From NCBI GenBank assembly GCA_021776595.1, contig JAJFFP010000061.1, forward strand, positions 1-47,960: a stretch of 47,960 bases of DNA. Reading direction: 5' to 3'. How positions within the stretch are numbered: the stretch's first letter is position 1; the number at the start of each line of letters is the position of its first letter. Of the stretch, positions 23,075 to 31,590 are shown in pieces. The DNA is from Robiginitomaculum sp. (GTDB taxonomy: Bacteria > Pseudomonadota > Alphaproteobacteria > Caulobacterales > Maricaulaceae). Below the pieces are notes generated by a model. It was not told where the DNA came from and ran no database searches. It worked only from the letters and a program-made list of their open reading frames with translations. Position numbers and translations under genes: made by a program.

Positions 23075-24132
23075 GCACTGATTTTCTGACCCCGCTTGAT
23101 GCCTTCACCATCATTGATCTGGTTTTTATGACCATGCTGGTGGTGGTCGGTATTGCCATTGTGCGCCTCAAAGACCTTTTTGCTGTGGTCATGCTGTCGG
23201 GTGTCTATTCGCTGGTGGCGGCGGCCTGGTTTGTCTCGCTGGACGCGGTGGACGTTGCCTTTACCGAAGCTGCGGTTGGGGCCGGTATTTCCACCGTATT
23301 AATGCTGGGGGCCATGTTGCTGACCGCGCGCGAGGCTGCGCCCACCAAGCCGATCAGGCATTGGGTTGCCCTTCTGGTAGTGTGTGCCACCGGCGCAGCG
23401 CTACTATATGCCACCGTGGATATGCCATCCTTTGGTGACCCTCTATCCGCACCGAATGCCTATGTTGGGCTGGAATACCTAAAACGCACTGGCGCTGATA
23501 CCGGTGTGCCCAATGTAGTCAGTGCGGTGCTGGCCAGCTATCGGGGTTATGATACATTTGGCGAAACCACCGTTATTCTGACCGCCGGGCTGGGCGTGAT
23601 TCTGATTTTGGGTATGGGCAGTCCCCTGCGCAAAAAGAAAAAACCGGCACCGGCAAAAACCAAAACCAACACCAATAAAGATGAAATCATCGGCGCACAT
23701 CACGTGGTTTTACGGGTGGTATCCAAAATGATGATTCCGATCATCATTATATACGCCGCTTATGTGCAGTTTCATGGTGATTTCGGACCGGGCGGCGGCT
23801 TTCAGGCCGGTTTGATTATAGCCTCTGCCATCATTCTCTATGCCCTTATTTTCGGCGTCGAAGCCGCCAAGGAAGCCGTGCCGCCATCACTGGTGCGCCT
23901 TGGGGCCGCTCTGGGGGTTCTGATTTATGGCGGCGTTGGCGTGATTAACCTGCTGCTTGGCGGCAAGTTTCTTGAATACAACGTGCTGAACCCTACCCAT
24001 CCTGCCCATGGGCAGGAGCTCGGCATTATGTTTGTCGAAATCGGCGTTTTGGTAACCGTGGCTTCGGTGATGCTGATTATATTTTATGGGTTCACCTCCC
24101 GTCAGCCCGACATTAGCGACAAGGACTGGTAG
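23071..24132 (+). CDS. Fused MrpA-C (DUF4040)/MrpB antiporter subunit
   Basis: This 353-residue protein joins two modules. Residues about 1-195 resemble the MbhD/DUF4040 and MbhE segments that form the C-terminal part of MrpA (VRLKDLFAVVMLSGVYSLVAAAWFVSLDAVDVAFTEAAVGAGIST, then YRGYDTFGETTVIL). A charged linker of repeated Lys/Pro/Ala/Thr (about 190-210) leads to a MrpB domain (VVLRVVSKMMIPIIIIYAAYVQFHGDFGPGGGFQAG and GVINLLLGG). It therefore supplies the piece that is missing because no full-length MrpA is encoded. The stop is one base before the mrpC ATG. Confidence 0.88.
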   Translation: MSTDFLTPLDAFTIIDLVFMTMLVVVGIAIVRLKDLFAVVMLSGVYSLVAAAWFVSLDAVDVAFTEAAVGAGISTVLMLGAMLLTAREAAPTKPIRHWVALLVVCATGAALLYATVDMPSFGDPLSAPNAYVGLEYLKRTGADTGVPNVVSAVLASYRGYDTFGETTVILTAGLGVILILGMGSPLRKKKKPAPAKTKTNTNKDEIIGAHHVVLRVVSKMMIPIIIIYAAYVQFHGDFGPGGGFQAGLIIASAIILYALIFGVEAAKEAVPPSLVRLGAALGVLIYGGVGVINLLLGGKFLEYNVLNPTHPAHGQELGIMFVEIGVLVTVASVMLIIFYGFTSRQPDISDKDW

Positions 24133-24133
24133 T

Positions 24134-24643
24134 ATGGAATCCCTCATCGCTTTTTGGCATTACCTGACCGGCCACTTTAATTATATTGTCGTTATCGTGT
24201 TGATGATGACCGGGCTTTATGTGGTCATCTCCACCGGCAATCTGGTCAAAAAGCTGGTTGGCCTTGGGGTTTTTCAAACCGCCGTGTTTCAACTTTATAT
24301 CACTATGGGCAAGGTATCTGGTGGTCAGCCGCCGATACTGGCAAATGTTCATGAAAATGCGGCCACGATAGCAGAGCATGGTGAAACCGCCGCAGAGCAC
24401 AGTCAAAACCTGGCAAATGGTGCCGTTTCCATGGCCCAAACCATGGATGATGTTCTGGTGGATGGTGTTCTTTATTCCAACCCCCTGCCCCATGTGTTGA
24501 TCCTGACCGCTATCGTTGTCGGCGTGGCCACCCTGGCCGTTGGTCTGGCACTGGTGGTGCGCATCCGTGAAGCCTATGGCGTGATCGAGGAAGATGAATT
24601 GCAAGAAGCCGACTTTCATAATGCTACGGGCGCAAACGCATGA
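24134..24643 (+). CDS. mrpC: Mrp/Mnh antiporter subunit C (NuoK-like)
   Basis: This 169-residue protein has three helices of NuoK/MrpC type: FNYIVVIVLMMTGLYVVISTG, NLVKKLVGLGVFQTAVFQLYITMG, and VLILTAIVVGVATLAVGLALVVRI followed by YGVIEEDEL. The segment between helices 2 and 3 (about residues 62-115) is unusually long and polar, with an Ala/Glu/His/Asn-rich stretch (ENAATIAEHGETAAEHSQN) not typical of the 110-115-residue MrpC proteins. The ATG at 24134 is chosen over upstream in-frame codons inside the previous gene. Confidence 0.9.
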   Translation: MESLIAFWHYLTGHFNYIVVIVLMMTGLYVVISTGNLVKKLVGLGVFQTAVFQLYITMGKVSGGQPPILANVHENAATIAEHGETAAEHSQNLANGAVSMAQTMDDVLVDGVLYSNPLPHVLILTAIVVGVATLAVGLALVVRIREAYGVIEEDELQEADFHNATGANA

Positions 24644-26190
24644 TGGCGCTGGCGGGAATTGACTGGAATACCATTTTACCGGCTTGGATGATCGCTCATG
24701 CCGCCGCGCTTCTGGTGATAACGCCATTACTTAGCGGGCCGATTGCCCTGGTGCTCTCGCGCGGGCGTCTCGCCTGGGCCTGGGCGCTTGGGATTAGCGC
24801 CATTACCTTTGTTTTGGCGCTTATTCTTTATGGTCAGGTGCTGGATCATGGCAGTGTGGAATATGTGTTCGGCAATTGGGCACCGCCTTTGGGCATTACC
24901 TATAATATTGACGCCCTGAACATACTGATCCTGTTGATCGTGGCAGGTATGGGCTTTCTTTCGCTTTTATATGGCCTGCCCAGCATTATGCGCGAGATTG
25001 CGCCAAAGGATCAGGCCGCCTTTTTTGCCACCTACATGATTTGCCTTGCCGGTCTGATGGGCGTTGCCATAACCGGGGACGCGTTCAACGTCTTTGTGTT
25101 TTTGGAAATCTCCTCCATCTCCACTTATATTCTGGTTGCTATGGGTGCAGGCAATGACCGCCGGGCACTGACCGCCAGTTTTCAATATCTGATCCTTGGC
25201 ACCATTGGGGCCACCTTTTTTGTCATCGGTGTGGGCCTGCTGTACATGGCAACCGGCACACTCAACATGGCCGATATTACGGCGCAATTGCAAGTCCACG
25301 GCGACAGCCGTGTGGTACGTGCCGCCTTTGCCTTTATCATCATCGGGCTGGGGCTGAAAACCGCCATGTTTCCGCTACACACCTGGTTGCCTGGGGCTTA
25401 TACTTATTCCCCCACCATGGTCGGGGTGTTTTTGGCTTCTACCGCCACCAAGGTGGCGTTTTACGCCATGGTGCGTTTCATACTGGGTGTATTTTCACCG
25501 GCTGCCCCTTTTGATGGTGCCTTGCTTGAGCTGGTCCTGGCACCGATGGCGGTTGCGGCCATGATCATCTGTTCGGTGCAGGCGCTATATCAGACAGATT
25601 TGCGCAAACTGCTGGCCTATTCATCGGTGGCACAGCTTGGCTACATGTTGCTTGGGCTTTCCATGGGCACCGCCGCCGGCGTGTCTGCCGGTCTGCTGCA
25701 TCTCTTTAATCACGCATTGATGAAAGGGGCCCTCTTTATGGGCGTTGGAATATTTGTCCTGAGCTACGGGGTGCGACACGTCAAGGATTTACGCGGGCTT
25801 GGCAAGGCCATGCCACTGGCAGCTGCCGCCTTTACGGTTGCCGGCCTTAGCCTGATCGGCGTTCCATTGACCGCCGGGTTTGTCAGCAAATTTTATCTGA
25901 TCACCGCCGCGCTTGATCGTGGCTGGTGGTGGGCGGTCGTCGCCATTCTCATTTCCTCGGTTCTGGCGATTTTCTATGTGGGACGCATGTTGGAAGCCAT
26001 GTATCTGCGCGAAGCGGTAAAGCCTGCTCCTCGGTCCAAAAAAGCTGCCGGAAACAAACCTCCAGTGATCGCACTCGTGCCTTTGCTTATTCTGGGGGTG
26101 GCCAATATATGGTTCTTCTTTGACGCCAGCATGCCCAAAGCGCTCACTGACGCAGCCGCATCTGCCCTATTTGGCGGAGGCACCCCATGA
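24640..26190 (+). CDS. mrpD: Mrp antiporter NuoN/M-like proton-conducting subunit 1 (MrpD)
   Basis: This 516-residue polytopic protein has about 14 membrane helices. It carries the proton-channel residues of the NuoL/M/N and MrpA/D family: the helix-5 Glu in FNVFVFLEISSISTYILVA, the Lys in LGLKTAMFPLHTWLP, the following His and Pro, and the helix-8 Lys in STATKVAFYAMV. LRKLLAYSSVAQLGYMLLG and LFNHALMKGALFM are also conserved. It conducts protons in exchange for cations. It overlaps mrpC and the next channel gene by four bases each. Confidence 0.92.
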   Translation: MMALAGIDWNTILPAWMIAHAAALLVITPLLSGPIALVLSRGRLAWAWALGISAITFVLALILYGQVLDHGSVEYVFGNWAPPLGITYNIDALNILILLIVAGMGFLSLLYGLPSIMREIAPKDQAAFFATYMICLAGLMGVAITGDAFNVFVFLEISSISTYILVAMGAGNDRRALTASFQYLILGTIGATFFVIGVGLLYMATGTLNMADITAQLQVHGDSRVVRAAFAFIIIGLGLKTAMFPLHTWLPGAYTYSPTMVGVFLASTATKVAFYAMVRFILGVFSPAAPFDGALLELVLAPMAVAAMIICSVQALYQTDLRKLLAYSSVAQLGYMLLGLSMGTAAGVSAGLLHLFNHALMKGALFMGVGIFVLSYGVRHVKDLRGLGKAMPLAAAAFTVAGLSLIGVPLTAGFVSKFYLITAALDRGWWWAVVAILISSVLAIFYVGRMLEAMYLREAVKPAPRSKKAAGNKPPVIALVPLLILGVANIWFFFDASMPKALTDAAASALFGGGTP

Positions 26191-27674
26191 GCGCGCTACT
26201 GCACTGGACCCCGGAACTGGGTTTAATTCTGTTGCTGGCCATACCGCTTACCGGATCAATAGGTGTGCTTGCTTTCTCACGCTGGCCAAACCTGCGTGAA
26301 GCGGTGACTCTGCTGACCGGCATTGTTCTGCTGGCCAATGTGACGGCACTGGTTATGGCGGTCGATACGGGGGCGCGCCCAACCATCAATCTGATGAATG
26401 TTGCCAGCGGGCTGACACTGAATTTTACGCTTGAGCCTTTGGGGGCTGTTTTCGCGGCGCTTGCCAGTGCTTTGTGGTTGATAAATTCGCTTTATTCCAT
26501 CGGTTATATGCGTGGTAATAAGGCCAGGGATCAGACGCGGTTTTATCTTTGTTTTACCATTGCTATCGCGGCGGCCATGGGGGTGGCGGCTTCGGGTAAT
26601 ATGCTTACCTTGTTTATTTTTTACGAAGCCCTGACCCTTTCAACCTACCCGCTGGTTACGCATAATGGCGATGAGAAAGCCCGCCGGGGTGGCCGCATTT
26701 ATCTCACCATTTTGATGGGAACCTCAATTGGTTTATTTCTACCGGCGGTGATTGCCACCCAGGTTCTGGCAGGCTCTACCGACTTTTCGCCAGGCGGTCT
26801 GCTGGCCGGTAATGTTAACCCGGTCATTGGCAGTATATTGCTGCTTCTTTATGCCTTTGGCATTGGTAAAGCAGCCCTGATGCCGGTGCATAACTGGTTG
26901 CCCAATGCCATGGTGGCCCCCACCCCGGTCAGTGCCTTTTTGCACGCTGTTGCCGTGGTCAAGGCCGGGGTTTTCACCATGCTGAAAATGTCCGTTTATA
27001 TTTTCGGGCTGGACTTTATGCGCACACTGCCTGCCGCGCACTGGCTGGCCTGGATTGCCGCGATTTCCATAGTTCTGGCATCCCTGATAGCACTGGCCAA
27101 AGATAATCTGAAAGAACGGCTGGCCTATTCCACCATTAGCCAGCTTTCCTACATCACCCTGGGTGCCATGATTGCCACACCAATGGCGGCCCTTGGCGCA
27201 GCCTTGCACATCATCATGCACGCCTGGGGTAAAATAACGCTCTTTATGTGTGCAGGCGCTATTTATACCGCGCGGCATATCACCGAGGTTAGCGGGCTAA
27301 AGGGCCTTGGCAAATCCATGCCCTGGGTTTTTGGGGCGTTTTTTATTGGTGCCTTTTCCATTATCGGCCTGCCACCACTGGCCGGGGCCTGGCCCAAGCT
27401 CCTGCTGATGATGGGGGCGACCGATCCGGCCAACCGGGTATTCATCGGGGCCCTGGTGATATCCTCATTGCTGAACGTGGCCTATTTGTTGCCAGTGCCG
27501 ATCATGGCCTTTTTTGGCAAGCCACCACCCACGAGAGGCAAGGTGCCCACCGCACCCCGCCTAACCGTTCTGCCACCTGTAATAACCGCCATTGGCACCA
27601 TTGTATTATTCTTTGCCGTTGGCCCCATACTGGACTTCTTACGACCCGTATTTGAAAGCGGAGGCATATCATGA
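26187..27674 (+). CDS. Mrp antiporter NuoM-like proton-conducting subunit 2
   Basis: This 495-residue paralogue of the preceding gene has about 14 helices. The family residues are kept: Glu in MLTLFIFYEALTLSTYPLV, Lys in GIGKAALMPVHNWLP, His and Lys in FLHAVAVVKAGVFTML, and LKERLAYSTISQLSYITLG and HIIMHAWGKITLFM. It is thus predicted to be an active channel rather than a structural copy. It sits between MrpD-1 and a small membrane protein, overlapping both. Confidence 0.9.
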   Translation: MSALLHWTPELGLILLLAIPLTGSIGVLAFSRWPNLREAVTLLTGIVLLANVTALVMAVDTGARPTINLMNVASGLTLNFTLEPLGAVFAALASALWLINSLYSIGYMRGNKARDQTRFYLCFTIAIAAAMGVAASGNMLTLFIFYEALTLSTYPLVTHNGDEKARRGGRIYLTILMGTSIGLFLPAVIATQVLAGSTDFSPGGLLAGNVNPVIGSILLLLYAFGIGKAALMPVHNWLPNAMVAPTPVSAFLHAVAVVKAGVFTMLKMSVYIFGLDFMRTLPAAHWLAWIAAISIVLASLIALAKDNLKERLAYSTISQLSYITLGAMIATPMAALGAALHIIMHAWGKITLFMCAGAIYTARHITEVSGLKGLGKSMPWVFGAFFIGAFSIIGLPPLAGAWPKLLLMMGATDPANRVFIGALVISSLLNVAYLLPVPIMAFFGKPPPTRGKVPTAPRLTVLPPVITAIGTIVLFFAVGPILDFLRPVFESGGIS

Positions 27675-28000
27675 GCACCGCCAAAAAACCTGCGCGCAAG
27701 CCTGCGGCAGGCAAGACCAAAGATGATGATATTCATCCCGTTGCACGACCGTTTATGTGGCTGCTGGATGAAAGGGTGCGAAACGGCTTTATGTATTTTA
27801 TCGGCTTTGCCACCCTCATTAGTATCGCGGCCGATTTTTTTATCAAACGCCACGGTCATTTTCATTTTGAGGAATATAAGGGCTTTTTTGCCTTCTTTGG
27901 CTTTGCCTCCTTTGCCTTTGTGGTGCTGATGGGTTGGCCCTTGCGTCGCCTGACCGGTAGATCAGAAGAGTATTACCCGGAGAGCACCGAGGATGACTGA
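27671..28000 (+). CDS. Small two-helix membrane protein within the Mrp operon
   Basis: This 109-residue protein has a Lys/Ala/Pro-rich N-terminus, two membrane helices (GFMYFIGFATLISIAADFF and GFFAFFGFASFAFVVLMGW) and a His-rich turn (KRHGHFHFEEYKG) between them, ending in an acidic tail. I do not know a named domain for it. It overlaps the upstream channel gene by four bases and the next one by eight, so it is almost certainly an accessory part of the complex. Confidence 0.78.
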   Translation: MSTAKKPARKPAAGKTKDDDIHPVARPFMWLLDERVRNGFMYFIGFATLISIAADFFIKRHGHFHFEEYKGFFAFFGFASFAFVVLMGWPLRRLTGRSEEYYPESTEDD

Positions 28001-29717
28001 GCTATTGACCATGCCCATCAACCCGGCCTGGGCCATTTTACTGGGTGGTTTAATGATCGCGGCGCTGCCCTGGCACAATGCCCGCAAGGCGGTGATGCTG
28101 ATCGCCCCGGCAGTGGCACTGTATTTCTGGTTAAAAATGAATGCCTATGGGGATTTTTCACACCTGAGCATAGATACGCTGGGAGCCACGCTGACGACGT
28201 TTCGCTTTGACGGATTAAGCCGCATCTGGGGCCTGATTTTCATCATTGCGACCTTTTTGAACGCGATTTATGCGCTGCATGAACGGGATCGCCTGCAAGA
28301 TAGTATGAGTGTGCTTTACGGCGGTGCGGCCATGGCTGCCGTCTTTGCCGGTGACCTCATCACACTTTTTATTTTCTGGGAAATCACCGCGCTGACTTCT
28401 GTGTTTTTGATTTTCAGAACCGGGACAGCGGCGGCCCGTAATGCCGGTCTGCGTTATCTGGTGATGCACATTGGTTCTGGCGTTTTATTGTTGGCCGGCG
28501 CCGTATTGTTACATGCGCAAACCGGCTCCTGGGCGTTCGAACACATAGGCCTGGAAGCCGGGTTGGCCGGATGGCTAATCCTGATCGGCTTTGGCATAAA
28601 GGCGGCATTCCCCCTGCTGCATAGCTGGCTTCAGGATGCTTATCCCAAAGCCACCATTACCGGCACGGTGGTCTTGTCTGCCTTTACCACAAAAATGGCT
28701 ATTTATGCGCTGGCGCGCGGTTATGCGGGAACGGAAATACTGATCTATATCGGTGTGGTCATGGCCCTGTTCCCGGTATTTTTTGCGGTGATCGAAAACG
28801 ATTTGCGCCGGGTTTTGTCTTTCTCCATCAACAACCAGCTTGGCTTTATGGTGGTTGGCATCGGCGTTGGCACCACCCTTGGCATTAATGGTGCGGCGGC
28901 CCACGCCTTTGCCGATGTGTTATTCAAGGGCCTTCTCTTCATGAGCATGGGGGCGGTTTTGTTGCGCACGGGCACAGTAAAGGCCTCTGAACTTGGCGGC
29001 TTGTTCCGCTCCATGCCCATAACCGCTTTTTTCTGCCTGATCGGTGCCGGGTCTATTTCAGCCTTCCCCTTCCTCTCGGCCTTTGTCACCAAAGCACTGA
29101 TTCTGGCAGCGGTCGCCGATGAAGGGCACTGGATCGTCTGGCTGTTCCTGGTGTTTGCCAGCGCTGGCGTTCTGGAACATGCGGGGATTAAAATTCCCTA
29201 CTTTTCATTCTTCGCCCACGATAGCGGACGACGGGTCAAGGAAGCCCCGTGGAATATGCTGCTTGCCATGGGCATTGCCGCCTTTTTAAGCGTATTTATT
29301 GGCGTAAACCATCGCTGGCTTTATGCCTTGCTGCCCTATGCCAATGATTACGAACCATATTCACTGGGGCATATTGTCGGGCAAATGCAATTACTGCTGG
29401 CGGCGATTTTTGCCTTCGCGCTTCTCATGCGCCTTGGCTGGTATCCATCAGAAAAACGTATGACCATACTCGATATAGACTGGTTCTGGCGCAAGCCTGG
29501 CAAGGCGCTTGGCAAATGGGTTTATGCCATCATCGCGCGGCTTTGGGCCTATTCAAAACAAGGGTTAGACAAAAGCCTGACTGGTTTGTCCTCCATGCTC
29601 GCCACCATGCTCAGCCCGGATGGTAATTTCAGCCGCACCATTCCAACCGGTGCCTTGGCTGTATGGGCTGCTGCCTTGTTAACCCTGGCACTGCTTGGCG
29701 TTTACATGGCCGGCTAA
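27993..29717 (+). CDS. Mrp antiporter NuoL/MrpA-like proton-conducting subunit 3
   Basis: This is a 574-residue polytopic protein with channel residues intact: Glu in LITLFIFWEITALTSVFLI, Lys in IGFGIKAAFPLLHSWLQDAYP, Lys in LSAFTTKMAIYALA, and LRRVLSFSINNQLGFMVVG and HAFADVLFKGLLFM. The C-terminal 100 residues form an added amphipathic region and a last helix (ALAVWAAALLTLALLGVYM), reminiscent of the NuoL tail but shorter. It is the last gene of the operon; an AT-rich gap to mucR follows with no clear terminator. Confidence 0.9.
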   Translation: MTELLTMPINPAWAILLGGLMIAALPWHNARKAVMLIAPAVALYFWLKMNAYGDFSHLSIDTLGATLTTFRFDGLSRIWGLIFIIATFLNAIYALHERDRLQDSMSVLYGGAAMAAVFAGDLITLFIFWEITALTSVFLIFRTGTAAARNAGLRYLVMHIGSGVLLLAGAVLLHAQTGSWAFEHIGLEAGLAGWLILIGFGIKAAFPLLHSWLQDAYPKATITGTVVLSAFTTKMAIYALARGYAGTEILIYIGVVMALFPVFFAVIENDLRRVLSFSINNQLGFMVVGIGVGTTLGINGAAAHAFADVLFKGLLFMSMGAVLLRTGTVKASELGGLFRSMPITAFFCLIGAGSISAFPFLSAFVTKALILAAVADEGHWIVWLFLVFASAGVLEHAGIKIPYFSFFAHDSGRRVKEAPWNMLLAMGIAAFLSVFIGVNHRWLYALLPYANDYEPYSLGHIVGQMQLLLAAIFAFALLMRLGWYPSEKRMTILDIDWFWRKPGKALGKWVYAIIARLWAYSKQGLDKSLTGLSSMLATMLSPDGNFSRTIPTGALAVWAAALLTLALLGVYMAG

Positions 29718-29946
29718 GGTCATCGATACAGGGTCAGGAACCTGATTTCAGTTTCACGTCATATTTCCATCAAACCATACTCTAAGTAAGGTTTACAAAG
29801 CCTGTGAATTTGTCTCAGCTTTGCTTTGTTGAGATAAACTATCGACACCTTGCTTAGTTTATAATTTGAATCATTTATTCAGCATTTGCATTTCAGTAAA
29901 ACATAATATACAAAAGTGAACACGTTTAGTTTTTATAGGGAATCTC

Positions 29947-30357
29947 ATGACTGATCAGTCTGCAATCACGGAAATGGCTGTTGATATTGTTACTGCCTAT
30001 GTTGGCAATAATTCAGTATCGGCAACAGAACTACCCGAAATAATCAGCAATGTTTACGGCGCGCTCAGTGCAGCAGATAGCGCCGGCAACGCCCCTCCAC
30101 AGCCGCCACAAAAACCGGCGGTGTCTGCGCGCAAGTCCATAACGCCTGATTATATTATCTGTCTTGAAGATGGTGGAAAATATAAATCGCTCAAAAGGCA
30201 CCTTCGCGCTAAATACGACATGTCCCCGGATGAGTATCGTAATAAATGGAGTTTGCCATCGGATTATCCAATGGTGGCACCAAATTATGCCGAAGCACGC
30301 TCTAAACTGGCCAAAGAAATGGGTCTTGGCCGGGGGAGACGCGGCAGAGGTCGGTAA
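29947..30357 (+). CDS. MucR/Ros family transcriptional regulator
   Basis: This 136-residue protein has an N-terminal oligomerisation helix (MAVDIVTAYVGNNSVSATELPEII), a Pro/Gln-rich linker, and a Ros-type zinc-finger-like DNA-binding domain: ITPDYIICLEDGGKYKSLKRHL, then MSPDEYRNKWSLPSDYPMVAPNYAEARSKLAKEMGLG. The usual ligand set is Cys, Cys/Asp, His, His; here the final position is Lys (HLRAKY), so zinc binding is doubtful, though MucR proteins that fold without zinc are known. MucR proteins silence AT-rich genes and often regulate motility and exopolysaccharide. The 229-base AT-rich leader may hold its own autoregulatory sites. Confidence 0.93.
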   Translation: MTDQSAITEMAVDIVTAYVGNNSVSATELPEIISNVYGALSAADSAGNAPPQPPQKPAVSARKSITPDYIICLEDGGKYKSLKRHLRAKYDMSPDEYRNKWSLPSDYPMVAPNYAEARSKLAKEMGLGRGRRGRGR

Positions 30358-30396
30358 ACGTCAGTTGTTTGGCATTTATTAACAGTTTATTTCTTC

Positions 30397-30426
30397 AAAG
30401 CCCGGATCGCTCCGGGCTTTGTTTTT
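30397..30426 (+). terminator. Rho-independent terminator of mucR
   Basis: A perfect ten-pair stem AAAGCCCGGA/TCCGGGCTTT with a four-base loop (30397-30420) is followed by GTTTTT, 40 bases past the mucR stop. Confidence 0.93.
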
Positions 30427-30487
30427 ATTAGCTTTTGTTCAACAGAATCATACGCCCTGGCTTATACGGATTCCCCGAAAGAAAAAA

Positions 30488-30535
30488 AGAGTCAAGGGAC
30501 TCTTGCGCCGATTCATAAAGTTAATGGATATTAAC
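30488..30535. promoter_or_regulatory. Tandem palindromes upstream of the PAS_5 gene
   Basis: AGAGTC-AAGG-GACTCT (30488-30503) and GTTAA-N6-TTAAC (30520-30535) lie 47-95 bases upstream of the PAS_5 start. The second shares its half-sites and spacing with the palindrome at 15092-15109. Either may be an operator. Confidence 0.4.
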
Positions 30536-30581
30536 AAAACGAATCACTTTTACCGTAACGGGTACAACGAGGGGGTTGGAC

Positions 30582-31112
30582 ATGGGTGAATACGAAAAAC
30601 CGTTCAAACAGGAGCTGGTTTTTGATGAACAGCGCAATCTCTATGATTATTGGCGCAGCAAATGTCGCCCCGGTATTTTACCCAACCGCAACGATGTTCA
30701 CCCAAGGGACATTATCCGGTATTTGCCATTCATTACCCTGACCGATGTCATTGGGGATGAAATACGCCCGGACTTTCGTGTCCGGCTAGCCGGCACCGGC
30801 TTGCGAACCGTACTAGATAAAGAGATCACCGGTCACCGCCTTAGCGAACTTCCCTTTGGCAATGCCCTGCCTTTATGGCGCAATGTCCACGAACGCATTG
30901 TTTCAGAACGAAAACCTCTATGCGGCGCAACCCCTTTCATCTGGGCGGGCTGTGCACCAAACAAGGTCGCCGCATTGGCACAATATTGGGTAAAATTTCC
31001 ACTTGCGGATAAAAACGGGACGGTTTCCAGTATTTTTGCTTATGATATTTTCATGCCTCTGGCCGACTTATCCCCGGAATTAAATCTGCAATTCAACACA
31101 AACCGACCTTAA
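30582..31112 (+). CDS. PAS_5 domain protein
   Basis: This 176-residue soluble protein consists of a single PAS_5-type domain: LYDYWRSKCRPGILPNRNDV, IIRYLPFITLTDVI, DFRVRLAGTGLRTVLDKEITGHRL, then YWVKFPLADKNGTVSSIFAYDIF. PAS_5 proteins are common in alphaproteobacteria and their ligand and output are unknown; no kinase or regulator domain is attached. The ATG at 30582 follows GAGGGGG at good spacing; a TTG at 30576 is less likely. It lies between mucR and the DnaA-like gene. Confidence 0.87.
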   Translation: MGEYEKPFKQELVFDEQRNLYDYWRSKCRPGILPNRNDVHPRDIIRYLPFITLTDVIGDEIRPDFRVRLAGTGLRTVLDKEITGHRLSELPFGNALPLWRNVHERIVSERKPLCGATPFIWAGCAPNKVAALAQYWVKFPLADKNGTVSSIFAYDIFMPLADLSPELNLQFNTNRP

Positions 31113-31231
31113 AATTCATTACTTTTCCGCCGTTGTTACATCTTTACACGATCGCATAATAGGAATATAATCCTACAACTTGGAATAGCAATTATCCTGC
31201 ATCCTCGTATCAATTTGCGTTGGAGGATAAG

Positions 31232-31585
31232 ATGAACCCGCAATATTATCGGCGCCGTGAGCAAGATGAAGCACAGGCAAGATTAACCAGAACGCTGGTG
31301 GCCTATGCCTTTGGCGTTCCGGAAAAAGATATGGATGCCTTGACGCGGCGCACGGCGCGTGTGGCCTTTGGCCGCCAGGTGGCCATGTACCTTGCCCACA
31401 TATCTTTTGAGCTTAGTCTAAGTCGCGTGGCCATAGCTTTTGGGCGGGATCGCACCACCGTATCCCACGCCTGCCATCTGGTTGAAGACCGCCGGGATGA
31501 TGCGGCATTTGATGCACAACTGGAAGAGCTGGAAAGTATGCTGCGCGCGGCACCGGCGCCTAACCTTGCTTTGCCTGGGGTGTAA
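31232..31585 (+). CDS. Orphan DnaA domain IV (DNA-binding) protein
   Basis: This 117-residue protein comprises mostly the DnaA C-terminal helix-turn-helix: ARVAFGRQVAMYLAHISFELSLSRVAIAFGRDRTTVSHACHLVEDRRDD, with the DnaA signature loop FGRDRTTVSHAC. The AAA+ ATPase domains of DnaA are absent, so it can probably bind DnaA boxes but not assemble an initiator. The ATG at 31232 has GGAGG five bases upstream. A DUF6456 gene follows after five bases, and such pairs recur in alphaproteobacteria, suggesting one unit. It may tune DnaA-controlled genes, which is inference. Confidence 0.9.
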   Translation: MNPQYYRRREQDEAQARLTRTLVAYAFGVPEKDMDALTRRTARVAFGRQVAMYLAHISFELSLSRVAIAFGRDRTTVSHACHLVEDRRDDAAFDAQLEELESMLRAAPAPNLALPGV

Positions 31586-31590
31586 CGGTG

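Noticed and set aside
30397-30426. Small RNA gene at the mucR terminator
   Set aside because: Only a simple intrinsic terminator is visible; no separate promoter or structured body.
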